NCBI RefSeq assembly: GCF_000003605.2 | Contig: NW_003147272.1 | Coordinates: forward strand, 579,498-605,403 | Source of the DNA: Saccoglossus kowalevskii | Taxonomy: Eukaryota; Hemichordata; Enteropneusta; Harrimaniidae | Direction of reading: 5' to 3' | DNA: 25,906 nt | In this document: piece by piece, positions 1-9,412 of the stretch | Layout: every line of letters begins with the position of its first letter | How positions within the stretch are numbered: the stretch's first letter is position 1 | Translations under genes and position numbers: made by a program | The notes under the pieces: generated by a model | Databases searched by the model: none | Told to the model about the DNA's origin: nothing | Seen by the model: only the letters and a program-made list of their open reading frames with translations

Positions 1-8
1 GGAGCTAA
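1..8 (+). mobile_element. possible 3' terminus of a fourth HINE copy, cut by the window edge
   Basis: The window opens with GGAGCTAA followed by an A run. This is identical to the last eight bases of the three complete HINE elements at 15664-16237, 18665-19366 and 20440-21186. Two of those are also followed by extra A residues. Eight bases is too short to prove it, and chance is a real alternative. Sequence upstream of base 1 would settle it. Confidence 0.25.
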
Positions 9-885
9 AAAATAATCAATAAATCGATGTTTGTCACTTACCGTTAGTTGATATAACCCTTTGACACCCCCCTCCCAAATGAAATATTTTTCATTTTTTA
101 ATGAACTTCAACAATTTGAGAACACCCCTAAGGTTGAAGTTACCTCAAAAGTATTTCATGACAGACATCCTGCTTCATCTTTACAAATTCAATCGGTTTA
201 AATTATTACACAAACTCGATTAGAATTCAAAACGCATACAAAGCACGCCATAAAACTAAAAATCAACCTTTTTTATCTACGCGTAATAACTTTTATTCCA
301 CATCTGAACTGTCATGTGGTGTTATTCGTCTACTCAACATAGGAAAAGTAGAATTAAATAGTCATTGCCAGCGTCAGAGAGTAAAGTAAGCTAATCACAT
401 TAAGTGAGTGGAATGTCACAGGGATCAGACTGCTAGATTTCATACTAATTATTGCCTATTGAAAAGCAAAGACCCGTATTATTTTTAGCTACAACACCAC
501 AGCTACGTGTACAATTGATTGCAGAAATAATTAACTTGTTCACTGACTAGACATCTCCAATCAAAATATTACTAGAATTCGTATTATTTTTTTCATTTTC
601 CAATGACTCAAATTTCATTTTTGTTTGGCCATAATTTGGAAGATGACAAGCAGATACAAATAAGTTACGTGACATGATAGAATTACTGTATTTGGTCTAT
701 TAAAAGCACATTTCCAACAGATGTACATATATATCTAAAATTACATTTGGTGTGTACTGAATCATTAAAATATTACTTATCAAATCTGTTACTTATGTAA
801 GTGTATTGACTACTAAGAGCAAAAATACTCAAGTACTCAATAGAGTAATTTTATATTGTATATGTTATGTGTTGAATCATTCAAT
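9..885. other. AT-rich spacer, no feature seen
   Basis: No open frame of useful length, no clear repeat and no RNA gene were found here. The sequence is AT-rich with scattered homopolymer runs. Confidence 0.6.
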
Positions 886-960
886 TACCGTATTTTCCCA
901 ATCATAAGCCCAGGAGCCTGAACATGCAAAAAAGGGGTGGGCCTCTACTCGAGGACCACC
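886..960 (+). mobile_element. MITE terminus (TACCGTATTTTCCC type) with hairpin
   Basis: The sequence starts TACCGTATTTTCCC, continues through ATAAGCCCAGGAGCC, and reaches a hairpin at 936-960. The hairpin arms GGTGGGCCTC and GAGGACCACC pair except at one position around the loop TACTC. This matches, from memory, a recurrent invertebrate repeat terminus in which an ACCGTATTTTCCC start leads into an AAGCCCA block and a GGGTGGGC/CTCGAGG hairpin. Its general design also resembles the left end of the TIR element at 9413, which starts TACCGTACTCG and is followed by GCGCCCA blocks. I found no matching right terminus downstream, so this is probably a truncated copy. Confidence 0.45.
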
Positions 961-1289
961 TCAGAAAACATGATTTATTTTTGGGTTTAACATTGTAACC
1001 ATCTTAGCACCCACGAAAAATTATCCAAATTACATCTTTCATTCACCCCGAAACGCTGTGTCTTACTGACGAAATTTTCCGATTATGGACGATGTAATTT
1101 TGTCAATGCAATGCAGATGCAAACAAGTCATTGAAAATGACACAGTCCCCGTTAAGTTCTCTTTGTGCTCGTCATATTAAAGCGGAGGGGTTGTCGCGAG
1201 CGTGTCCTTGAAACTGAGTTCCAAGTGGCATATACAACAGATTGTTTATTTACATCAAAACACGTGTTTCGTGTCATAGTAATATGGCC
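961..1289. other. unannotated spacer between two repeats
   Basis: This may be decayed interior of the element starting at 886. I see no TIR partner, tandem repeat or convincing ORF. It is slightly more GC-rich than its surroundings near 1150-1215. Confidence 0.4.
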
Positions 1290-1535
1290 AAAATAAAAAC
1301 AGCCGTTATTCAGCCATCTTTGATCTGATTATGAAACACACTGATATGTATGATGTATGTGCCAAATACGAATGAAAATGGTACATAAATTGTGGAAATA
1401 TAGTAGTAAGGCCAAAAAGTCAGATGGCTGTCAATCGGCCATCCTTGACCAGATTTTGAAACAAATTGTCATGGACATGCATCCTAACATGTATAAAGAA
1501 CATGTATGTGCCAAATTTGAATGAAAACCATTTTT

Positions 1536-1691
1536 AATCGAATCGCTAAACCACTGCATGTGCATATGTCCCACATAAGGTACTAGGCACATGCAAAGAA
1601 TGAACGGAATCGGCCCACAGGATTCTGAAATATGAAGTTGGATAGACTGACACACGGACAGATGGACACACGGACGGTCGGACGGACAGAC
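1536..1691 (+). repeat. internal tail block A, lacking its hairpin
   Basis: First copy of the tail module of the composite element. It starts AATCGAATCGC, contains GTGCATATGTCCCACATAA and ends in a GGACGGTCGGACGGAC microsatellite. It matches tail B with scattered differences. It stops at the microsatellite, before the hairpin/CTAA end, and is followed by more core units. Confidence 0.7.
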
Positions 1692-1966
1692 TCAGGAACT
1701 CACGGTTGGTCAGGGACATGTATCCTAACATGTATGATCTATGTACTGAATTTGAATGAAAACTGACAAAGCATGTCCAAAATACGACATTTTCAAAAAA
1801 CAAGATGGCTGCCAGTCGGCCATCTTTGATCCAATTGTGAAATAAATCATCATGGACATGTATCCTAACATGTATAATCCATGTACCAAGTTTGAATGAA
1901 AACTGACAAAGCATGTCCAAAATACAACATTTTCAAAAAACAAGATGGCTGCCAGTCGGCATTTTG

Positions 1967-2150
1967 AATCGAATCGCTAAACCACTGCATGTGCATATGT
2001 CCCACATAAAGTACTAGACACATGCAAAGAATGAATGGAATCCGTCCAAGGGATTCTGAGATATGACTCTGGATGGACGCACAGACGCACGGACGGACGG
2101 AGACCGAATTATAAGTTCCCGTTTTCGGACTTCGTCCAAACGGGGACTAA
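1967..2150 (+). repeat. tail block B with complete terminus
   Basis: Second copy of the tail module, 431 bp downstream of tail A. After the GGACGGACGG tract it continues into the terminal hairpin and CTAA, so this is probably the real 3' end of the element. Confidence 0.65.
2114..2150 (+). repeat. terminal hairpin followed by CTAA
   Basis: AGTTCCCGTTT pairs with AAACGGGGACT over 11 bp (one T-G wobble). An inner GGAC/GTCC stem sits in the loop. CTAA overlaps and follows the last paired bases. A stem-loop at the 3' end next to CTRR is characteristic of Helitron/Helentron-type elements. Confidence 0.65.
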
Positions 2151-2599
2151 TAACCGCGATGTTAAAATGTTATCTGCTAAGACTGACTTCACCGAAGGAA
2201 AAATTGTGATTTTCCCCCTGAAACTGTTGATTTGCAATTTTTTGAAAGGAAAGTGTGGAGGAAGTATTAAGACATCTTTCACTTGTTTTACTCGTTCTCA
2301 CCCCATTCATGATAGTCTCAATGGACACGGTTATTCAGAAAAGTAAAACTATGTCCTATGACCAGGTTTCACAACTTGGCGATCTCATTTGATAGCGTTT
2401 CGAAAGCTACTACTCAAAGACATATGGATTAATTCAATATTGCAACATCCGGGTTGATCTGGAGTAAATGTGCGAAAAGGTGCGAACCATGTTCCGTATG
2501 TTCGTCCATAATGTACTCATAAAAGCACAAACCTATAACTACTATACCAATAACGATTTTTATGCAATGAAACACACTTTTTACATGCATATTTTAATA
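2151..2599. other. spacer, no feature seen
   Basis: An open frame of about 100 codons spans 2035-2346, but it begins inside tail block B and its first third is repeat sequence. The remainder shows no domain I recognise. I treat it as non-coding. Confidence 0.5.
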
Positions 2600-2830
2600 A
2601 ATGTCGTCGACGCTTGTTATATGTTATAATGCAATTTTGTCCCATTAAAGTTGGAAAAATGTATATGTTTATGTTGCATTATGTTTATATTACATCAATC
2701 AATTATGTAATATAATTTGTTGCATTATATTTATATTCATACACAGTATTAATAAGCTTATATGTTTATTTTGCATTGTGTTATGTGTTTGCCATTATGT
2801 TATGGTATTAATCCATGACAAGCAGACACA
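2600..2830. repeat. AT-rich degenerate repeats around GTTGCATTATGTTTAT, with a hairpin
   Basis: Variants of (G/T)TGCATT(A/G)T(G/A)TTTAT or TTATGT recur at about 2673, 2723, 2772 and 2790. An 11-bp hairpin, TTATATTACAT (2685-2695) with ATGTAATATAA (2705-2715), has a 9-nt loop. It looks like a decayed AT-rich tandem or foldback sequence. No superfamily can be assigned. Confidence 0.45.
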
Positions 2831-4252
2831 TATTTTACCTGCAGTGCCTCTTAAAAGATTTCAATTTCATCAAATTTGGCTCAATTAATTACAAATAAAG
2901 CAAAAGTAGAACCCTGAATTATGCTAGTGACAACAAACTTATTACTAGAGACGAATTTGTTAAATTAGCTTCATTGTATATCTGGAATTACTTAAAATAC
3001 AATATAACTTAATGAGTGGAAATAACGTGTTTTACAGTTCACTATAATATCCCTGAACAACCAGCAATTACATAGTTACACTTAGGTATGGAGCAAACAT
3101 AAACGATTAGGGAACTTCCTATGCACACAAAGCCTCAGAAAGGTATTTAAACAAATTTGTTATTAAAAATTAAGTACATTTTTGTATATGACAAATTTAA
3201 TTTGAACTTCAAAATCACTGTATGATTTAACGTTGCCATGGCCACAAAATGGATGGTTTAGAATCCTAACTATGCATGGACATGTACATGTATGCAAGAC
3301 TAAAATAATAGCTTAGACCGAAAAAATAAACTAGTTCAGATGACATGCAGTAGGCCAGATTTATTTATCAGTGTAAGTTGCGTTAGCTTGCTGATTACAT
3401 TTAAACAAAACCCATTTGAAGTTTATGCAGATTTTCCAATTTGGTAAAAATATTACAGCCAGTTCCATGCATGTGTCATTGAATTTTTGATTGATTTTTT
3501 TCACTATTTTTTATTTCAATGATCGCAAAGGACAAGCAGGAAAAGATGTAAAATAACTAGAAAGCCATGATCAGAGATGACAGATCACCCTGGCAACCTG
3601 GTGTGACTTTGTGAAGTTATTGTGTTGGGTATGTAAACATTACAGGTATGCATTCAAGCTTTAGGCAGGCAGATGAGTCTACTTGTACTTAGGAAGTACT
3701 CAGTACTGAAATTTATTAACATGCTACTAAAATTTTCCTTACGACTAAATATGCAAATGAGGCCAGACATAATTATGCATTTTTAATGAGGTCACACAAC
3801 CATATATGGTTATTAAATATATTGACCAGATCTAGTGTGAAATTTCTTCGATATAACACTGTGTGAATATTTCTATCTGCAATAGTGCTACTGCTATGAC
3901 TCGACACCGTACAGATGAATGGACGCAGCAAACCACTATTTCACAGGAAGAGTGTTATAATATATGCAGGCCAAAGAGATGATTAGGAATATTCACAATT
4001 ACCCATTCTCATCAACAATTAGGTATGGGGATATTTGGCTAATAGGCAGGGGTAACATAACAATTCAACAAAAATATATATTCTAAGGTGAAAGTACATT
4101 ATTTCACAATGTGCACAGTCACAACAGAACACAGAGCAAGGAGGACTTGTACAAATGAATGTACATTATGGTGACTAGCCCTCAACAAAACATTCTATTC
4201 ATCATACTATAATAATACCAACTATATTAAATACTGTAATGACAGACTCAAA
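2831..4252. other. AT-rich spacer, no gene seen
   Basis: No long open frames and no inverted or tandem repeat longer than short motifs. CATGTACATGTATG-type alternation occurs near 3280 and an ATGCAAATGAGGCC / ATGCATTTTTAATGAGGTC doublet near 3751-3794. Both are too short to classify. Confidence 0.5.
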
Positions 4253-4466
4253 TACTATGGTAAAACACTTTATTTTCGCTTGGAATTAATTTTCTCTGTT
4301 TTCACTGAAGGAATGATTCAGTGAAAATAAGATTGAGCGAATATACCTTTTTTCCTATACTTTACATTCAACTCATCAAAAATCAGCAAAAATAAATTCT
4401 ATACAAGACACAAAAGAATCTTTTCAGCGAAAATTAATTCAAGCTAAAATAAAGTATTTTACAGTA
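4253..4466. mobile_element. CTGTAAAATAC-family MITE, copy 1
   Basis: About 214 bp. The left end TACTATGGTAAAACACTTTA is an imperfect inverted copy of the right end AAATAAAGTATTTTACAGTA. Inside are further inverted pairs such as TTTTCACTGAA...TTCAGTGAAAA, so most of the element can fold on itself. The central CTATACTTTACATTCAACTC block is shared with copies 2 and 3. It has no coding capacity. The TA ends suggest a TA target duplication, but the superfamily is unresolved. Confidence 0.75.
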
Positions 4467-4835
4467 TTCAGAAGACAATAACTACAAAGACTAACAGATA
4501 ATTTCATACAAGCAGATGACTAAAGCATTTTGGTTGACTGACTTTCATTTTTACGCTTAAATAAACTTATTATATACATCTTTGGAAAACATCTTACAAT
4601 CGCAAATGAACCGTTTCTTCTTAGACTCCTTAAGGCATTCCCTTCACACTCCCTAAGAGAATATTCAATCTACCTTGAGTCTAAAAAGTTCGTTACGTGT
4701 TATAGAAGACCCAATATTAAAGTTCCTACTTCATTGAAACTTTTAAAAATAGCTCACAATCAACAATGTTTTGAATTCACTAATTTGATAGTCTATTGTA
4801 TTTGGTTTACATTTCAAATATGTTTTATGTAGCGA
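4467..4835. other. spacer with a degenerate outlier of the following minisatellite
   Basis: Mostly AT-rich. At about 4620-4680 there are imperfect CTCCTTAAG / CTCCCTAAGAGAATATTCAATCTACC strings that resemble decayed units of the 33-bp array starting at 4836. Confidence 0.4.
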
Positions 4836-5682
4836 ATAGAAGCCTCCCTATGCTTCTCCATCCACATAGAGAACTCCCCAATTTATTACTCAGTCTACAT
4901 AGAAAGCTCCCTCAACAGACATTCCATCTACATAAAAGATCTCTAAGCTATTTCATGTACAAGAAAGCCTCCCTTCTACTATTCCATCACATACACTGTA
5001 GCTGCCTCCCTAAGCTGTTATTTACATAGAAGCATCCCTAAGCTACTATTCATGAACAAAGAAGCCTACCAGTGTTACTCCACTCACAAAGATGCCTCCC
5101 TTAGCTGACATTCCATTCACATAGAAGACTCCCTAAGCCGCTACTCCATCTACATAGAAGCATTCCTAAGCTGACATTCCAATCACATAGAAACCTCCTT
5201 AAGCTGCTACTCCATCTACATTGAAGCATCCCTAAGCTACTATTTATGTACACGGAAGCCTACCAGTGTTACTACTCCTCTAACAAAGAAGCCTCCCTTA
5301 GCTGACATTCCAATCACATAGAAGCCTCCCTAAGCTGCTATTTATGTACAAGGAAGCCTACCAGTGTTACTACTCCACTCTCTAAGAAGCCTCCCAAAGC
5401 TGACATTCCAATCACATAGAAGCCTCCCTAAGCTGCTACTCCATCTAAATAGAAGCATCCCTAAGCTACTATTCATGTACATGTTACTACTCGACTCGCA
5501 AAGAAGCCTCCCAAAGCTGATATTTCATCCACATGGAAGCCTCCTAAAACAGCTACTCTGTCCACTTAGAAGTCTCCCTAAGCTACTGTTTCATCTACAT
5601 AAAAGCTTCCCTAAGCTGCTATTCCATCAATAGGAGCCTCCTTATGTTACTTTTTCATGTAGAAGAAAGCCCCCTTAAGTTA
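4836..5682 (+). repeat. 33-bp minisatellite, about 25 diverged units with higher-order structure
   Basis: The repeating unit is close to AGAAGCCTCCCTAAGCTGCT + ATTCCATCTACAT, 33 bp in total. Many units vary at the second half (GACATTCCAATCACAT, ACTATTCATGTAC, CCAGTGTTACTACTCC). Variants recur in order. For example, a three-unit block starting TATTTATGTACA...GGAAGCCTACCAG appears at 5241 and again at 5339, 98 bp apart. Because 33 is a multiple of three, stretches stay open and encode an 11-residue repeat like RSLPKLLFHLH. Frames change and stops interrupt (open parts at 4796-5029 and 5364-5633 lie in different frames), so I read it as a non-coding array. Confidence 0.88.
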
Positions 5683-6143
5683 TAGGCATTTTGCCAAGTT
5701 GTGTCCAGACATCATCTGACATGCATGCCTTCTTTCATATTCTCCCAATAACTTTGCAGTTAAGAATTTTATCCAATTTTATTTTTTAAGTAGTACTTGG
5801 TCTTGGCCAATTAAATCGAGAGAGTCGTCACCTACGTCAGATGGCCATAGTGTGTCATTGTTTACAAACAAGCGTCTACCTTTGCATTTTTAGCATGTGT
5901 TGTTATCGTCGCTTGGAATTCAATTCCCGCGCGTGTGCAGGCGACGACCCTCCTGCTTTAAGTCTTTCTCACAGGATATGAATTCTAAACATATTTAATA
6001 TTATATTATAGCATTATCAATACCAGTGGATTTTATGACGTCATTGCAGCAGATTATTCGCAATAATGTATTACATTATTGAGCATCAAGGCCCATGGAT
6101 ATGAATACAATGTTATTTTCGAAAACGAATAAAGAAGAAACTA
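5683..6143 (+). promoter_or_regulatory. GC-richer patch with CRE-like sites; candidate regulatory region
   Basis: A perfect CRE palindrome TGACGTCA lies at 6036-6043, and a half-site TACGTCA at 5833-5839. CpG-containing stretches (TCGTCGCTTGG, CCCGCGCGTGTGCAGGCGACG) cluster at about 5890-5950, in contrast to the AT-rich surroundings. The ATG of a short ORF with a good Kozak context lies downstream at 6180. CREB/ATF proteins bind TGACGTCA. Regulatory use here is inference, and a decayed mobile element is an alternative. Confidence 0.3.
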
Positions 6144-6179
6144 TTGAAAAAGAAGAGAAATTGTAGGATAATACCAAAA

Positions 6180-6332
6180 ATGGCATCAAATAAAACAGTC
6201 CACAGCCAACAACAGCGGATTCCAATATCAAAATCAGACAATATTGTGAGGGAATTGTCGTCTGCTCTGTACGCGAACGCGTGTTCGGTCGAAGCGTTCC
6301 ATCTAGTACGCGCTTCTAGATTCCGCGACTGA
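6180..6332 (+). CDS. 50-residue hypothetical ORF (or first exon), unrecognised
   Basis: The ATG at 6180 has A at -3 and G at +4, a good animal start context. The frame runs 50 codons to TGA. The protein begins MASNKTVHSQQQRIPISKSD and ends in an arginine-rich FHLVRASRFRD stretch. I see no signal peptide, membrane segment or known domain. The frame is open further upstream to about 6144, but without another ATG. The region is richer in CpG than its neighbours and lies downstream of a CRE palindrome, which is why I list it. An open frame of this length is not significant by itself. No strong splice donor lies inside the ORF. An AGGTTAAT further on, at about 6386, is a weak candidate. Confidence 0.2.
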   Translation: MASNKTVHSQQQRIPISKSDNIVRELSSALYANACSVEAFHLVRASRFRD

Positions 6333-6774
6333 TGCCGCTGTCCTTGTGGCCTTCTGATTAGTTCGCCCGATCGTGTTGATGAAGTTAGGTTAATCAAGGA
6401 TAATTTATCCAAGAAAATGCCATAAACGAAATGGGGTACAATGTATGTCTACCAGTACAGAGAGATGAATTTGTTCTGTTTTTGTTTTTTGTAAAATAAC
6501 TATTACACAGAAAGAACAGTTGCCAATAATATCTACCTTGATGGTTTGAAAACACTAGTGGGATGGGGTAACAATGCAACTACGTATAGGTTTATAGTTC
6601 CATGGTTTGCCATATGAGATTGTGGAAACAATTTCCAGAAAGACATTTTAAATTATTCAGATTCACGGGCCAGTGACTGTGAAACTATTCCGTTCACTGT
6701 AGATTTTTCTCCAATTTCTTTCGCTTTTTAGAGGCAGCAAATCTACTGGTAATGACGACGCTACAAAATAATAG
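6333..6774. other. spacer, no feature seen
   Basis: No repeat pairing or convincing ORF. The antisense frames over 6113-6579 look like chance openings opposite the small ORF and AT-rich DNA. Confidence 0.45.
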
Positions 6775-6900
6775 CAATAATAAACTCCCCGACAACCCAT
6801 AATGGACTCAATCACACTTTGTGCTCCATATATGTACTCGGCTGTATGTCACACAAAGTGAGCTTTCGCCCACTATGGGTTGGTGGGTCGTTCATTATTG
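6775..6900. mobile_element. 126-bp foldback element / palindromic MITE
   Basis: The left arm starts CAATAATAAACTCCCCGACA and includes ACCCATAATGG and ATCACACTTTGTG. The right arm carries the inverted counterparts CACAAAGTGA, CCACTATGGGTTGG and GTCGTTCATTATTG. The arms match imperfectly over about 50 bp each around a short loop (about 6825-6850). It would form a long RNA hairpin if transcribed. No coding capacity. The superfamily is not assignable from one copy. Confidence 0.7.
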
Positions 6901-7030
6901 TTTAACTAATGCGTTTCTGAAAATTTACATGTATAATTACTGATTGCCATGGAAATAAATTCATTAATTGCATTACAGGAGCATAAATTATTACTGCTAT
7001 TGTTAATAAATATAATATTAGTAATAATGA

Positions 7031-7235
7031 TACTGTAGAATACTTTATTTTCGATTGGAATTAATTTTCGCTGAAGGGATGCTTCCGTGAAAATAAAATC
7101 CAGTGAATACACTTTTTATCCTATATTTTACATTCATCAAAAATCAGTGAAAATAAATTCTGTACAAAACATTTAAAAAGCCTTTTCAAAGATAATTAAT
7201 TCCAGCTGAAATATATATAAAAGTATTTTACAGTA
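7031..7235. mobile_element. CTGTAAAATAC-family MITE, copy 2
   Basis: 205 bp, in the same orientation as the copy at 4253-4466. The left end TACTGTAGAATACTTTATTT mirrors the right end AAAAGTATTTTACAGTA. The internal block CCTATATTTTACATTCATCA and the adjacent AAAAATCAGTGAAAATAAAT correspond to the same blocks in copy 1. A TA target duplication is plausible at both ends. Non-coding. Confidence 0.78.
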
Positions 7236-7327
7236 TAGTCAATGTATGATACATGTACAGTAGTACTACAGACTGATTTATTTAATTAGTTATTTACTTA
7301 GCCAGATACCACCAACTTGTCTATTAA

Positions 7328-7562
7328 CCTTTTCACCACTAGTTTCCTCTTTTCATCACAAATTCACAAAATAGTCCTGTTTATGGTCGGCAATTTCCTT
7401 CAGAAGATTGGGACAAAATAGCCAATTTTTTTGAATAAAACCTAAAAAATTTACTCAAATTTTTTTCTGTTACACTGTAAATCCTAAATTATGGTTCATT
7501 TCCAGAAATATTGAAGAATATACGAAAAAAGTACAGAAAAAAAAAGTCTAGTGGTGAAAAGG
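7328..7562. mobile_element. 235-bp MITE with TTAA target sites (piggyBac- or Kolobok-like)
   Basis: TTAACCTTTTCACCACTAG at 7324-7342 is the perfect inverted complement of CTAGTGGTGAAAAGGTTAA at 7548-7566. Counting TTAA as the target duplication leaves 15-bp TIRs that start CC. TTAA duplications are the hallmark of piggyBac and also of Kolobok. A CC start fits piggyBac better. The interior is AT-rich and non-coding, so it would depend on a transposase made elsewhere. Confidence 0.78.
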
Positions 7563-7566
7563 TTAA

Positions 7567-9412
7567 GTCAGACTGTAATTCAAACCAGATGGTAGCAATT
7601 GCTATAAAGCCACATCAATGATATCAGTTGTCTCCTAAATTGGTCTCCTAAATTACAAACAGCATGGTGGGGGGAGAATCATTCTATGTATTGTGTGATT
7701 CGATATTAATCATCAAAATAATGATGCAAGTAATATGCAAAAGATATGCAAATTAGTAGGTAAACCAGAGAGGCCGGTTTACATTTCTGGGGTGAACAAT
7801 GAATGTCCATGCAGACACTAGAGTCACCCAATAGAATATTTTCCCATTCACTGCAAGACCTCATGTTATGCATAAAACTGAATGTAAACACAGAAGAAAC
7901 AAAGGTCTTAGTGTTGTAGTAGCTTCAAAACATTGCATGAGATTTGACAAACACAAAAGTATTATGATAAAGTAAGGGTATCTCAACTGCATATTTCCCT
8001 CTGAGATATTAGCATTAAGCTCTAACAAGGAAATCAAAAGTTCAAAATCGAAACGTTTGTTTTTTCCGGTCTGTATTTTTCACGCCATATTGAGATTCGC
8101 AGTGGATTGCAAAACTATACAATACATGGCCTAAGCGTCATCAAATATTGATACAATGTAGCATTGTTTTGTAATCTGAAATAGCCACTGTTTAAAACTA
8201 ATGAATTTTTAATTGCAAGCAGCATTCTGCAGAGTGATAAAAAGAACAGATAGCAATCTCTTCAGAACTACATCTTTGACAGGTGATGAAAAGATTTAAA
8301 ACTAGTGTTCTGCACCAAAAGGCATCTAAGATCAGTTGTAATAGATTGGCCAACTGATTAATGATAGATTCAGAATTCAGGGACAACAACATTGGAAGCC
8401 TGACAGACAGAAATGTGATCCTCAGAAAAGAATAATGTTGAAGTAGATCAGAAAACAAATTGTCAGTATTCTCTTGGGAGGTGCATGTACAAGCAGGATC
8501 AATTAATGAATCAATAAAACTTTGCTTTACCAACAATATGGCAACGCATGTTTCTGCACACTCAGACATCAAATTAAGTATTACAAGTACAAATGTACAA
8601 CACTCAGTAGCAGCACTAATTGCCGATCAAGCATAAAAATTGCATCGTCTGCTTAAATAAAATTTTAACTGAGCACTGCAATAAACTGATTTAAAGATTT
8701 TAACTGACAAAATTTAATTCTTGCAAAATTCAGCTCTTTCATTAATTAATTTTACATATAAGAAACACGTTTTTCGCCAATTCAATTTTCAGGCATAATC
8801 ACCAAGAGAACCGACTTCAAGTTTATTAAATTTGCATAAATCATTTAACTAAAAGCTGTTAATTTTATAATACTTTACATTTCGGCTAACAAATTGAAGT
8901 AATGGATGAGAGGTGATTTCCTTACCTCTGAGAGGTCACCTGGGGCAAAGTAGATATCAAACTTTGGTCATCTAAAACGGATAACATTCCTATTTTAAAA
9001 TTTAAATCTGATTACATGTATCTACATTAACCATCTTAAGTAATAAGATTAGTGGTTGCTGTAAAAAAACATACAAGTTTTATCTCTTTTTTACTAGCAC
9101 AATTGGCAACATTAAAGTGCAAAAATTTCGTACTAGCGGTTCTATTCGCATGTACAATTAGAGGCACTACTAAAATACCGTTGACTAATTTATTTTTACT
9201 ACCAATACAGAATGAGGCAGATCAGCAAAAATACAATACAAGCGTAAAATACTTTTATTTTCTATAAAATAAACACAAATGGTAAGATGTCAGAGTCACA
9301 TGACTTTTTTGCCCCAGAAGTAGCGGTTTCATTCTTTCACGAATACAAACAATTATTATACATCTGCCATCGTAACGGCATAATGATTACGAGGGTAAGC
9401 ATCCTCTAATAA
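7567..9412. other. AT-rich spacer, no gene supported
   Basis: The longest antisense frame (8198-8572, 124 codons) is hydrophobic and leucine/serine-rich. It matches no family I know and is not flanked by convincing splice sites. A small imperfect hairpin built on AGAGGTGA...TCACCT lies at about 8918-8942. Nothing else stands out. Confidence 0.5.

Larger units (their letters stand above)
1290..2150 (+). mobile_element. composite core-repeat element with GAC tract and terminal hairpin (second HINE-like family)
   Basis: Diverged core units occur at about 1296, 1421, 1801 and 1941. Each carries an AAGATGGCTGCC...GGCCATCTT inverted motif, then CATGGACATGTATCCTAACA and TTTGAATGAAAAC. The last two motif starts are exactly 140 bp apart. 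A tail block beginning AATCGAATCGCTAAACCACT occurs twice, at 1536 and 1967, and each tail runs into a GGAC-rich microsatellite. Only the second tail goes on to a hairpin and CTAA (2114-2150). The order core-core-tail-core-core-tail suggests two head-to-tail insertions, or unequal exchange. The overall plan (core repeats, GAC microsatellite, terminal hairpin, CTAA) is the same as the HINE family further on, although the sequences are unrelated. Short ORFs here are by-products of the repeat. Confidence 0.6.

Noticed and set aside
1546-2346. Overlapping ORFs of 72-124 codons on both strands
   Set aside because: They lie in the core-repeat/tail array. Repeated peptide segments such as SVRPSVCPSVRVSVYP simply translate the GGAC microsatellite.
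4796-5633. Repeat protein made of RSLPKLLFHLH units
   Set aside because: The two open stretches are in different frames and separated by stops. Indels between units ignore the frame, so selection for protein is not supported.
8198-8572. 124-codon minus-strand open frame
   Set aside because: The longest frame outside the repeats, but this length is expected by chance in 26 kb of AT-rich DNA over six frames. It has no recognisable domain and no convincing splice acceptor or donor at its ends.
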